Shown here in pieces: positions 1 through 7,092 of a DNA stretch of 17,868 nucleotides. The notes below the pieces were generated by a model that was not told where the DNA came from, made no database searches, and worked only from the letters and a program-made list of their open reading frames with translations. Position 1 is the stretch's first letter; every line of letters starts with the position of its first letter. The stretch is from Solirubrobacterales bacterium 70-9. GTDB taxonomy: Bacteria > Actinomycetota > Thermoleophilia > Solirubrobacterales > 70-9. The stretch spans positions 1 through 17,868 of the forward strand of contig MKSH01000006.1 in NCBI GenBank assembly GCA_001898095.1. The letters are read 5' to 3'. The translations under genes and the position numbers were made by a program.

Positions 1-1642
1 GCTCGGCGCCGTTGGAGTGGCCGTCGAGGCCGGGCTTGCCGACCAGGATCTTGATCCGGTGGCCGATCTGCTCGGAGGTCTCGTCGACCCGGCGGCGGGT
101 GGTTTCCAGCTGGGCCTTGTTGCTCGAGGGGGCGGCGCCGTCGACGCCGGTCGGGCCGCGGTAGGCGCCGAAGACGTCGCGCATCGTCTGCGCCCACTCA
201 CCGGTGGTGGCGCCCGCCTTGGCGGCGGCGATCGTCGCGGGCATGATGTTCTCGTCCTCGGTGCCGGCGACCCGGGCGAGCTCCGCCAGCGCCGCGTCGA
301 CCGCGTTCTGGTCCCGGGTCGACTTCCAGTGCTCGAGCGCCGCGACGCGCTCGCGTTCGACCTCGGGGTCGGGCGTCATGATGCCGCCGTCGGCACCCGC
401 CGTGAGCGGCGACTCCTCGGTCTCCTGGAAGCTGTTCTGGCCGATCACCTTCTGCTCGCCGCGCTCGATCCGGCCGACGCGCTCGCGGTGGGACTCGACC
501 AGGCGGGCCTTCATGTAGGGGACCGCCTTCACCGCGCCGCCCTGCTTCTCGACCACGTCCATCTCCTCGCGGGCGCCCGCCGAGAGCTCCTCGACCAGGC
601 CGTCCATGACCACCGACCCCGCGAAGATGTCGGGGTACTCGAGCAGGTCGGTCTCGTTCGCCAGCACCTGCTGGATCCGCAGGCTCCACTGCTGGTCCCA
701 GGGGCGGGGGAGGCCCATCGCCTCGTTCCAGGCGGGCAGCTGCAGGGCGCGGGCGCGGGCGTCGCGGGAGAGCGTCACGGCCAGCGCCTCGAGCACGATC
801 CGCTGGATGTTGTTCTCGGGCTGGGCCTCGGTGAGGCCGAGGCTGTTCACCTGGACGCCGTAGCGGAAGCGCAGCATCTTCTCGTCGGTGACGCCGTAGC
901 GCTCGCGGCCGATCTGCTCCCAGAGCGCCGCCATCGTGCGCAGCTTGGCGATCTCTTCGATCACCCGGATGCCGGCGTTGACGAAGAAGGAGATGCGGCC
1001 GAAGACCTTGGGGAAGTCCTCCTCGGCGACCTGGCCGCGGGCTTTCACCTCATCGAGCACGGCGATCGCGGTGGAGAGGGCGTAGGCGATCTCCTGGACC
1101 GGGGTCGCGCCCGCCTCCTGCAGGTGGTAGCTGCAGATGTTGGTCGGGTTCCAGCGCGGCACCTCGTTGACGCTGAAGGCGACCATGTCGGCGATCAGGC
1201 GCAGGCTCGGCTCGGGCGGGAAGGCATAGGTCCCGCGCGAAAGGTACTCCTTGATGATGTCGTTCTGGGTCGTGCCGGAAAGGGTGCTCCGCGCGACCTC
1301 GCTCTCCTCGGCGATCGTGACGTAGAGGCCGAGCAACCAGGCGGCCGTCGCGTTGATCGTCATCGAGGTGTTCATCTCGTCCAGCGGGATGCCCTCCAGC
1401 AGCTGGTGCATGTCGCCCTTGTTGGCGACCGAGACCCCGACCTTGCCGACCTCGCCGCGGGCGAGGACGTGGTCGGGGTCGTACCCGGTCTGGGTGGGGA
1501 GGTCGAAGGCGATCGACAGGCCGGTCTGTCCCTTGGCCAGGTTCTTCCGGTAGAGCTCGTTCGAGCGTTTGGCGTCGGAGTGGCCTGCGTAGGTGCGCAT
1601 GACCCAGGGACGGTCGCGCTCGGGAAGTCGGTGGTTGCTCAT
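1..1642 (-). CDS. ecm: Ethylmalonyl-CoA mutase (MeaA/Ecm type), 3' part cut by window edge
   Basis: Adenosylcobalamin-dependent mutase that by family knowledge converts (2S)-ethylmalonyl-CoA to methylsuccinyl-CoA in the ethylmalonyl-CoA pathway (cytoplasm). Residues 1-547 are visible. The TIM-barrel mutase domain carries TYAGHS, SNELYRKNLAKGQTGLS, FDLPTQTGYDPDH, SMTINATAAWLL and CSYHLQEAGATP, which follow the MeaA/Ecm pattern and not the classical MutA/MutB pattern (FDLPTHRGYDSD). The B12-binding domain begins at the edge: DGHSNG at residues 540-545 gives the DxHxxG cobalt-ligand motif. The whole protein should be about 660-680 residues, so roughly 120-130 are missing. ATG at 1642 (MSNHRLPERDRPW) matches the usual N-terminus; no clear Shine-Dalgarno lies before it. 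A crotonyl-CoA carboxylase/reductase at 8710-9972 supports the assignment. A methylmalonyl-CoA mutase or isobutyryl-type mutase is the alternative; I think it less likely. Confidence 0.9.
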   Translation of the reverse strand, partial: MSNHRLPERDRPWVMRTYAGHSDAKRSNELYRKNLAKGQTGLSIAFDLPTQTGYDPDHVLARGEVGKVGVSVANKGDMHQLLEGIPLDEMNTSMTINATAAWLLGLYVTIAEESEVARSTLSGTTQNDIIKEYLSRGTYAFPPEPSLRLIADMVAFSVNEVPRWNPTNICSYHLQEAGATPVQEIAYALSTAIAVLDEVKARGQVAEEDFPKVFGRISFFVNAGIRVIEEIAKLRTMAALWEQIGRERYGVTDEKMLRFRYGVQVNSLGLTEAQPENNIQRIVLEALAVTLSRDARARALQLPAWNEAMGLPRPWDQQWSLRIQQVLANETDLLEYPDIFAGSVVMDGLVEELSAGAREEMDVVEKQGGAVKAVPYMKARLVESHRERVGRIERGEQKVIGQNSFQETEESPLTAGADGGIMTPDPEVERERVAALEHWKSTRDQNAVDAALAELARVAGTEDENIMPATIAAAKAGATTGEWAQTMRDVFGAYRGPTGVDGAAPSSNKAQLETTRRRVDETSEQIGHRIKILVGKPGLDGHSNGAE

Positions 1643-1799
1643 GTCGCAGATGTTATTTGGATAGGAGGAAGGTGGAGTATTTCTGTGACGAGGACACACA
1701 GGCCTCCGAAATCCGCCGCCCAAGCGGCCCGAAGACGCAACATCTGGCGCGGGCTGTGTTTAGGTTGGCGACCCCGCACCCGTGCGGCGCGTCCTCCAT

Positions 1800-2489
1800 A
1801 TGAAGACCAAGCTCGTCATCGCCACCGTCTCCGTGCTCGTCCTCGGCCTCGCCGTCGCCGGCGCGGCCTCGGCGGGCGCCTTCGTCGCGATCTACCGCAA
1901 CGCCCTGGAAACGACCGCCCAGCGGAGCGAAATCCTGAAGATGAGCGGCAAGGAATGCAGCCGCGGTGGGGGCAAGACCACGCTGATGCTCACGGTCGGG
2001 AAACTGACCGAAGAGTGCGCTTACAAAACGCCGGTGGTCGGCACCGATCTTGAAATCGCGGTCACCGGCGCGCTCAGCTCGGCGACGCCCCCGGCGGTCG
2101 CCAAAAAGGCCTTCCTCGGCCTGCAGATGCGGGCGGGCGGCGGCTCGAAGCTGGAGCTGCGCGTCTTCCCGGTCGCGAAAAAGGCCCAGATCGCCCGGGT
2201 CACCGAAGAAGGCATCAAATACCTGGCGATCAAAAAGAACATCGCGTCGCTGAAAGAAGCGAAATCGGTGGTCCTCCGCCTGCGCGTGATCAGCGGCGCC
2301 GGCGAAGCGGCGAACACCTGCAAGATCGGCGGCTACCTAGCCGGTGAACTGGTGGTCGAAGCCGAAGACGTCGCCTGTAACGAACTCGAAGGCGAATCCA
2401 CCGCCCTCTCCGCCGGCGCCCCGAACAACGGCGTCGGGGTGGTCGCGAGCTTCGCCGCGATCGTCGTCCGCACCCCGGTCCGCTTCTAG
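1800..2489 (+). CDS. Secreted protein of unknown function
   Basis: Not recognised as a named family. The 229-residue product starts with a clear Sec signal peptide (MKTKLV, a hydrophobic stretch to about residue 22, then GAASAGAF as the likely cleavage region), so it is exported. The mature part starts FVAIYRN and has four cysteines (KECSRGG, EECAYK, NTCKIG, VACNEL), enough for two disulfides. Alternating hydrophobic segments such as LELRVFPV and VVLRLRVI suggest a beta-rich fold; that is inference. I chose ATG 1800 because it gives a compact signal peptide; a GTG at 1782 would add only MRRVLH. There is no C-terminal sorting motif with a membrane anchor, so it is probably not a sortase substrate. 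It is convergent with the sortase gene, and a strong hairpin separates them. Lysine and glutamate use AAA/GAA more often than in most neighbouring genes. Confidence 0.75.
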   Translation: MKTKLVIATVSVLVLGLAVAGAASAGAFVAIYRNALETTAQRSEILKMSGKECSRGGGKTTLMLTVGKLTEECAYKTPVVGTDLEIAVTGALSSATPPAVAKKAFLGLQMRAGGGSKLELRVFPVAKKAQIARVTEEGIKYLAIKKNIASLKEAKSVVLRLRVISGAGEAANTCKIGGYLAGELVVEAEDVACNELEGESTALSAGAPNNGVGVVASFAAIVVRTPVRF

Positions 2490-2574
2490 CTCGCCAGGGT
2501 TCGGGCCCCTCCGGCTCGGCTCCGGCGCGCGTGCGGGGAGCGACGCCACGCCTCCACAACGCCCCCAGGTTGGC

Positions 2575-2611
2575 GGGCCGAAAAGCGCTGATATAGAGCG
2601 CTTTTCGGCCC
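2575..2611. terminator. Bidirectional hairpin terminator
   Basis: A 15-bp perfect inverted repeat (arms 2575-2589 and 2597-2611, arm GGGCCGAAAAGCGCT) encloses a 7-nt loop GATATAG. It lies between the convergent secreted-protein gene (ends 2489) and the sortase gene (ends 2689), so it can serve both strands. The A-rich left arm and T-rich right arm give a short U stretch inside the stem, but no U tract follows it. Confidence 0.75.
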
Positions 2612-2688
2612 ATCAACATTTCGACCGTCACTCTCCGCCTCCGGGAGGGCCGCGTCCCTCGCCCACCGCGATCGCGGGCGTCCCGACG

Positions 2689-3381
2689 TCAGCTCGTCCG
2701 CGGTTCGGTGTGGACCAGGCGGGCGAAGACGATGAAGCGCTCGGCGGCGCTGTAGAGGGGGTTGCAGGCGGAGAGGACGAGCCGCTCGTAACCGGTGTTG
2801 TGGATGATCCCGACGTCGGAGGGATCGACGATTTCGGTCTTCTGGACGCTGTAGATGAAGGTGCCGTAAGGCATCTTCAGGGTGATCTTGTCCCCCTTCG
2901 ACATCGAGTCGATGTGGCGGAAAGGGGCGAGGTAGGTGGTCCGGTGACCGGCGATCGCGACCGTCTTGCCCTGTCCCGGCATCGCCGTTTCCGGGTAGTG
3001 GCCGGGGCCGAGCTCGAGGCTCGCCTCGTCGGTCCCCTGGACGAAGACCATGTTCAGCCCGTTCATCGCCGGCGCTTCGATGCGGCCGAGCGCGTCGCCC
3101 GGCTTCGATTCGTCGACCAGGCGCTGGGCCAGCTTGCCGAGGTCGGCGTGGAGGACCTTCGGGTCCTTCTCGGTCGCCGCTTCTTCGAGCGTGCCGCGGT
3201 CGGCTTCGGTGAGGAATTCCTTTTCCAGGCCCTTCAGCTGGTCTTCCTTTTCGCCCTGCTTGATCGAGCTGTAGATCGCCGAGAGGGGCTCCTGGTAGGC
3301 GAGCGTGATGCCGACGTCGGCCAGCACCAGGACGCCTGCGGTGATCAGCGCGATCGAGAGAATGTGGGTTATTCGGCGCAT
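2689..3381 (-). CDS. Sortase (class D/E-like transpeptidase)
   Basis: Membrane-anchored cysteine transpeptidase that by family attaches secreted proteins to the cell wall or links pilins. The 230-residue protein has an N-terminal membrane segment (about residues 7-29), then a charged, predicted helical linker (GEKEDQLKGLEKEFLTEADRG), then the sortase beta-barrel. The catalytic His is in AGHRTTY. The catalytic Cys is in VLSACNPLYS, where most sortases have TLxTC. The catalytic Arg is in AERFIVFARL. The barrel also shows GDKITLKMPYGTFIYSV and IVDPSDV. ATG 3381 gives a sensible signal-anchor; longer frames overlapping it on this strand are shadows. It is divergent from the first CAP gene, with about 90 bp between. 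No LPXTG-type protein is present in this window, so the substrate is unknown. Class E versus D cannot be settled by eye. Confidence 0.9.
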   Translation of the reverse strand: MRRITHILSIALITAGVLVLADVGITLAYQEPLSAIYSSIKQGEKEDQLKGLEKEFLTEADRGTLEEAATEKDPKVLHADLGKLAQRLVDESKPGDALGRIEAPAMNGLNMVFVQGTDEASLELGPGHYPETAMPGQGKTVAIAGHRTTYLAPFRHIDSMSKGDKITLKMPYGTFIYSVQKTEIVDPSDVGIIHNTGYERLVLSACNPLYSAAERFIVFARLVHTEPRTS

Positions 3382-3454
3382 CGGGTAACCAAGTTTGCCA
3401 GTGTCCGGAAGGATCGGAAAACAAATCGTTCACGTTGACCGGTTATGTAATCCG

Positions 3455-3460
3455 TATAGT
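3455..3460 (+). promoter_or_regulatory. Possible -10 box of first CAP gene
   Basis: TATAGT lies 14 bases before the GTG at 3474, which would start the transcript near 3467 with an almost absent leader. A TTGACC at 3435-3440 resembles a -35 box, but the spacer would be only 14 bp, so this is weak. Confidence 0.35.
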
Positions 3461-3473
3461 CCCCGGATCAATT

Positions 3474-4064
3474 GTGAGTAGACGTTCATCCGAAACTCTC
3501 AAAAGGTCCTTGTTTGTCGGCTTGCTGGCGGGACTGCTGGCCACCGTGATGCTCGCCTCGGCGCTGCTGCCGACCGCGCGGGCCGGGGCGGCGACGATGC
3601 CCTGTGGCGAATCGAACGCGGCGCCGAGCACCCTGAGCCTGCACGTGATGCGCACCTCGGTCCTCTGCCTGATGAACCGGGTCCGGGTCCATCACAACCT
3701 GCGCCCGCTCACCTACAACCAGGATCTGAAGACCTCGGCATCGGCCCACTCGGTCTCGATGGTCGTCCACGGCTACTTCGCCCACGAAGGGCCCGGGGGA
3801 TCGGTAGACAGCCGCGTATCCCGTTCCGGCTACCTGGCGGGCAACGGCGCTTTCACCGTGGGCGAGAACATCGCCGCCGGGGCGGGCAACCAGGGGTCGC
3901 CCTGGCAGATCTTCCAGGACTGGATGCACAGCCCGCCGCACCGGGCCAACATCCTCGACCCGCACTACCGCGACGCCGGGGTCGGCGTGGCGCGGGGCTA
4001 TCCGTTGGGCGGCGGCGGCGATGCCGCGACCTACACGGTCGATTTCGGCGCCGTCCGCAACTGA
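3474..4064 (+). CDS. Secreted CAP/SCP-domain protein (first of two)
   Basis: Exported protein of the CAP (SCP/PR-1-like) superfamily; bacterial members are common surface proteins of mostly undefined function. With GTG 3474 it is 196 residues (MSRRSSETLKR, a hydrophobic core, then ARAGAA as the cleavage region). A TTG at 3435 would give a longer, less likely signal peptide. The CAP domain fills the rest: MNRVRVHHNLRPL, SAHSVSMVVHGYFAHEG, GENIAAGAG and WMHSPPHRANILDP. The His in YFAHEG, Glu in GENI and His in PPHRANI match the conserved CAP cavity residues. A tandem CAP gene starts about 100 bp downstream, and a divergent sortase gene lies upstream. There is no sorting signal at the C-terminus, so the protein is predicted to be free or loosely wall-associated. 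Confidence 0.88.
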   Translation: MSRRSSETLKRSLFVGLLAGLLATVMLASALLPTARAGAATMPCGESNAAPSTLSLHVMRTSVLCLMNRVRVHHNLRPLTYNQDLKTSASAHSVSMVVHGYFAHEGPGGSVDSRVSRSGYLAGNGAFTVGENIAAGAGNQGSPWQIFQDWMHSPPHRANILDPHYRDAGVGVARGYPLGGGGDAATYTVDFGAVRN

Positions 4065-4092
4065 CGCGCGCAAGGCGCCTTGCAGCGCCGTC
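4063..4092 (+). terminator. Imperfect hairpin after first CAP gene
   Basis: A 14-bp palindrome GCAAGGCGCCTTGC at 4070-4083 is extended by imperfect GACG...CGTC pairing to 4063-4092, directly at the stop codon of the first CAP gene. There is no T run. It may terminate or attenuate transcription before the second CAP gene. Confidence 0.4.
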
Positions 4093-4165
4093 TCTGGGCT
4101 AGAACAAACGTCCAGATTCCTCGACAGAGTCAAGACGGAGGCGTAGCCGTGGCGAGTCAAAGGGC

Positions 4166-4792
4166 ATGGCCCGCAAACTTGCCCTCTTCACCGCTGCCGT
4201 CGCCCTCCTTGCCGCCGTCTTCGCCGGCTCCGCCCAGGCCCGCAGCCTGCGCGCGCTGATCGCGCCGACCTCCGTCTGCGCCGATCAGACCGACCTCGGC
4301 GACTCGCCCGCGGTGCAGGAGGAGGCGATGCACTGCATGACCAATTACGCCCGCCACAAGTCGGGCCTCCACCCGCTCGGCGACGCCTCGGGGCTCGACC
4401 GCTCGGCCGCCGACAAGAACCGCGACATCCTCCGCTGCGACGAGTTCAGCCACTACGCCTGCGGCCGTGACTTCACCTATTGGATGGGCCGCGTCGGCTA
4501 CCTCTCGGCGGCCTGCTGGCGGGCGGGCGAGAACATCGCCTGGGGCACCGGCGACATGGGCACGGTGCGCTCGATCTTCATCGCCTGGATCCACTCGCCC
4601 GAGCACCGGGCAAACATCCTCGGCCGCTACTCGCAGATCGGCATCGCGCTCGAGGTCGGCCGCCTGCAGAGCGCCGACGGCGCCCACGTCTGGACCCAGG
4701 ACTTCGGCTCCCACTGCGGCGCGCCGACCAAGCAGCGCCACCACATCGAGGCCCCGCACTTCGGCCTCCGCACCGCCTTCCGCGCTCGCTGA
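4166..4792 (+). CDS. Secreted CAP/SCP-domain protein (second of two)
   Basis: Exported CAP-superfamily protein of 208 residues. Signal peptide MARKLALF with a hydrophobic core ends at SAQARS (about residue 26). Domain landmarks are MHCMTNYARHKSGLHPL, the DEFSHYACG region (His), GENIAWGTG (Glu), WIHSPEHRANILG (His) and VWTQDFGSHCG. Six mature cysteines (SVCAD, MHCMT, LRCDE, YACGR, AACWR, SHCGA) could form three disulfides, unlike the first CAP protein, so the two paralogues have diverged. ATG 4166 follows a modest purine run (AAAGGG). A GGAGG at 4137-4141 is too far upstream to serve this ATG. The gene is convergent with the acyltransferase gene, with only 9 bp between stop codons and no visible terminator in that gap. 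Confidence 0.88.
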   Translation: MARKLALFTAAVALLAAVFAGSAQARSLRALIAPTSVCADQTDLGDSPAVQEEAMHCMTNYARHKSGLHPLGDASGLDRSAADKNRDILRCDEFSHYACGRDFTYWMGRVGYLSAACWRAGENIAWGTGDMGTVRSIFIAWIHSPEHRANILGRYSQIGIALEVGRLQSADGAHVWTQDFGSHCGAPTKQRHHIEAPHFGLRTAFRAR

Positions 4793-4801
4793 GGGTGCCC
4801 G

Positions 4802-6706
4802 TCAACGCTTGGGGAACGCGACCTTTTCGTGGACGACCTTGCTGACCAGCTTGGCGTAGACGCCGGCGCCCTTCGGGGTCAGGTGGATGCCGTCCCAGAA
4901 GAGACTTTCGCCGCCTTCTTCGGCCGCCGTCGCCCAGGGGATTTCGGTCGTGTTGCGCCAGAGCTTCGAGGCTTCGGCGATCGCTTCGTTCGACTCGTCC
5001 TGCCAGGAGACCGGCGCGTGGTCTGAGATCAGGAAGAGCTGGCCGACGTTCGTGGTTGCCTTGCGCAGCGCGGTCATGTCTTCCGAGTAGAGCGGGCCGT
5101 TGTTGCCCCACTGGATCACCATCGCCGCCGGGTGGTGCCCGTCGCGCTTGATCTTCTCGACGATTTCGAGGAATTCGTCGGCCTGCCGGCCCACTTTCGC
5201 GTCCATCGAGAAGCCGGGGCCGAGGCGGGCGGCGAGCTTTTCCTCGGCGCCGATCATCACCGAGTCGCCGAGCATCACGATCCGCGGCCAGTGCTTGGCC
5301 GGGCGCATCTGCTTCTGCTGCTTGGGACCCTTTTCTGCGGCCGCGCCTTTGCCTTGCTTGGCGCCCTTGCCCTTGCCTTCGTCTTTGCCCTTGCCTTCGT
5401 CTTTGCCCTTGCTTTCGGCGGGCGGCGTCGGGTCGGTTTCCGGCGGCAGCTTCGCGTGGACCTTGGCCACGGTCGCGGTCGAGGCGGCCGCCGAGGCCGG
5501 GTTCGAGCCGCCGGCGCCGACGATGCCGCTCCAGCCGACGATCAGGATCACGCCGAGCACGGCGACGAGCAGGGCGGGGCGGGCGACGCGCATCCAACGT
5601 TCGGGCACGTTGGGCAATTTAGCCTTGCCGGAGAACGGAAGCTCGACGAACCGGTAGGAGAGGTCGGCGAGCGCCAGGCAGGCGAGCAGCTGCAGGGGGA
5701 TGAGGATGCCGCGCGGGAGGTCGATGTCGACGCCCGGGCGGGTCATCGCCAGCACCGGCCAGTGCCAGAGGTAGAAGCTGTAGCTGCGCAGGCCGAGCCA
5801 GAGCAGGGCCGGACGGCCGAGGATGCCGCCGAGCCGCGCCGCGGGGTGGGCGAGCGCGGCCAGCAGAACCGCGGTGGCGAGCGCGATCCAGAGGTAGCCG
5901 CCGTGCCAGAGCGCCAGGTCGTAGTCGTGGACGTGGACGAAGCTGAGGATCAGGTAGCCGAGCGCGATCACCCCGAGCGCGTCGAGGATCGGTCCGACCA
6001 GGGGGCCGGCCTTGTGGGGCGGCAGGCGCAGCTCGGTCGGGCTCCAGACCAGGGCCAGGGCGACGCCCGCGAGCAGGCCGATCGCGTGGGTGTCGGTGCC
6101 GTAGTAGATCCGCGAGGCGTCGTGGCCGGGGTCGAAGAGGATCCAGGCGAGGACGACCGAGCCCGCCGCCCCGGCGACCACCCCGAGCAGCAGTCGGCCG
6201 CGGCCGAAGAACTTCATCCCGGCGGCGAAGACCAGCGGCCAGAAGAGGTAGAACTGCTCCTCCACCGAGAGCGACCAGAGGTGGGTGAACAGCGACGGCC
6301 GGCCGAACTGTTCGAAATACGAAGTGTTGTCGAAGATGAAGTGCCAGTTGGCGAAGTAGAAGAGCGAGGCGATCGCGTCGCCGCGGATCTGGCCGATCTT
6401 GTCCGGCTCGGCGATCGCCGAGACGATCATCGCCACCGCGATCAGGACGCCGACGGCGGGGAGGAGGCGACGGGCGCGGCGCAGCCAGAAGCGGCCCAGC
6501 TTGATCCCGCCGCTGCCGCGGAACTCGCGCAGCAGCAGCGAGGTGATCAGGTAGCCGCTGATGACGAAGAAGACGTCGACGCCGAGGAAGCCGCCGGGGA
6601 CCCAGTCGAGCCCCGCGTGGTATCCGAACACGGCAAGGACCGCGAGCGCACGCATCGCGTCGATCCCCGGCATGTAGGGGAAGCGGCTGTCTTTCGGCCT
6701 GCTCAT
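4802..6706 (-). CDS. Membrane acyltransferase-3 with C-terminal SGNH domain (OafA-like)
   Basis: Predicted envelope O-acyltransferase. By family, the membrane domain passes an acyl group across the membrane and the exported SGNH domain transfers it to a cell-surface polysaccharide; the substrate is unknown here. The 634-residue protein has an acyltransferase-3 domain (about 10-360) with roughly ten membrane segments, R19 and H30 (motif AMRALAVLAVFGYHAG), FFVISGYLITS and HLWSLSVEEQFYLFWP. A further membrane segment follows near 375-400, then a low-complexity Lys/Gly linker (about 430-470, GKDEGK repeats), then the SGNH domain (475-634). The latter shows GDSVM (Ser482), WGNNG (Asn) and WDGIHLTPKG (Asp605, His608), so the catalytic set is complete. 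ATG 6706 is divergent from the ClpS-like gene. The nearby nucleotide-sugar dehydrogenase may share the polysaccharide pathway, which is inference. Confidence 0.93.
   Translation of the reverse strand: MSRPKDSRFPYMPGIDAMRALAVLAVFGYHAGLDWVPGGFLGVDVFFVISGYLITSLLLREFRGSGGIKLGRFWLRRARRLLPAVGVLIAVAMIVSAIAEPDKIGQIRGDAIASLFYFANWHFIFDNTSYFEQFGRPSLFTHLWSLSVEEQFYLFWPLVFAAGMKFFGRGRLLLGVVAGAAGSVVLAWILFDPGHDASRIYYGTDTHAIGLLAGVALALVWSPTELRLPPHKAGPLVGPILDALGVIALGYLILSFVHVHDYDLALWHGGYLWIALATAVLLAALAHPAARLGGILGRPALLWLGLRSYSFYLWHWPVLAMTRPGVDIDLPRGILIPLQLLACLALADLSYRFVELPFSGKAKLPNVPERWMRVARPALLVAVLGVILIVGWSGIVGAGGSNPASAAASTATVAKVHAKLPPETDPTPPAESKGKDEGKGKDEGKGKGAKQGKGAAAEKGPKQQKQMRPAKHWPRIVMLGDSVMIGAEEKLAARLGPGFSMDAKVGRQADEFLEIVEKIKRDGHHPAAMVIQWGNNGPLYSEDMTALRKATTNVGQLFLISDHAPVSWQDESNEAIAEASKLWRNTTEIPWATAAEEGGESLFWDGIHLTPKGAGVYAKLVSKVVHEKVAFPKR
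5369..5416. repeat. 18-bp in-frame tandem repeat in acyltransferase linker
   Basis: Two perfect copies of an 18-base unit (5369-5386 and 5387-5404, beginning GCCCTTGCC) and a third degraded partial copy follow each other. On the coding strand each unit adds six residues of the Gly/Lys/Asp/Glu type (GKDEGK). Length changes by slippage would stay in frame and alter only the linker between the membrane and SGNH domains. Confidence 0.8.
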
Positions 6707-6720
6707 CGTCCCGTCCCGTG

Positions 6721-6726
6721 CATAAT
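6721..6726 (+). promoter_or_regulatory. -10 box giving a leaderless clpS-like transcript
   Basis: CATAAT preceded by TG (extended -10 character) ends 7 bases before the GTG at 6734. Transcription would start at or next to the start codon. No Shine-Dalgarno is present before the GTG, which agrees with leaderless translation. No convincing -35 is seen. Confidence 0.5.
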
Positions 6727-6733
6727 CGCGGAC

Positions 6734-7024
6734 GTGTCGTCATCCACGATTGAGAAACCTCGCGCCGCAGGACCGGATTCGGGTCTCGGCGGAAATTGGA
6801 GGGTGATCGTCCGCAACGACAATCACAACACCTTCGACCATGTCGCCGAGACGCTGGCCCGGGTGCTGCCGGGGGTCGACCTCGGTCAAGGGCACCGGAT
6901 CGCCGAGCGGATCCACAACACCGGCCAGGCGATCGTCTGGACCGGCCCACGCGAGCCGGCCGAGCACTACTGGGAGATGCTCGACTCCGCCGGGCTCACC
7001 ATGGCCCCGCTCGAGCGGGGCTAG
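6734..7024 (+). CDS. clpS: ClpS-like Clp protease adaptor
   Basis: Small cytoplasmic adaptor that by family delivers N-degron substrates to the Clp ATPase. The 96-residue protein has a disordered N-terminus (MSSSTIEKPRAAG) followed by the ClpS fold: WRVIVRNDNHNTFDHV, then RIAERIHNTGQAIV, ending near LTMAPLERG. N28-D29-N30 corresponds to the Asn-Asp-Asp of the specificity pocket, with Asn replacing the second Asp, and H61 corresponds to the pocket His. The ERIHNTGQAIVWTG segment matches the canonical helix-turn-strand. GTG 6734 is chosen because a -10 box sits directly before it and no upstream start keeps the compact domain. No clpA/clpC is in view. A divergent ClpS-like protein with altered partner choice is possible. 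Confidence 0.8.
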   Translation: MSSSTIEKPRAAGPDSGLGGNWRVIVRNDNHNTFDHVAETLARVLPGVDLGQGHRIAERIHNTGQAIVWTGPREPAEHYWEMLDSAGLTMAPLERG

Positions 7025-7032
7025 TCGGGCTT

Positions 7033-7053
7033 GAGCCGGCGTGGGCCGGCCTC
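7033..7053. terminator. Small hairpin between clpS-like gene and nucleotide-sugar dehydrogenase
   Basis: GAG-CCGGC pairs with GCCGG-CTC around a GTGG-type loop (8 bp, one bulged base). It lies 9 bp after the clpS-like stop, in the 68-bp gap between convergent genes. It has no T run, so termination is only plausible. Confidence 0.35.
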
Positions 7054-7092
7054 GCAAGGACCGAGGACGCCACGAGGCGCTCCCGCGCCGCC

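Noticed and set aside
1643..1799. Cobalamin riboswitch upstream of the B12-dependent mutase
   Set aside because: The 157-bp gap lacks a recognisable B12-box or the expected length of such a riboswitch.
17..2053. A 678-codon plus-strand frame opposite the mutase
   Set aside because: Antisense to a clear MeaA-type mutase; low-complexity product and it runs into the start of the next gene in another frame.
2486..3433. A longer minus-strand frame overlapping the sortase
   Set aside because: Different frame from the sortase; Arg/Pro-rich with no domain, while the sortase frame has all three catalytic residues.
3435..3473. TTG at 3435 as start of the first CAP protein
   Set aside because: It would place a -35-like TTGACC and a -10-like TATAGT inside the coding region and lengthen the signal peptide; GTG 3474 fits better.
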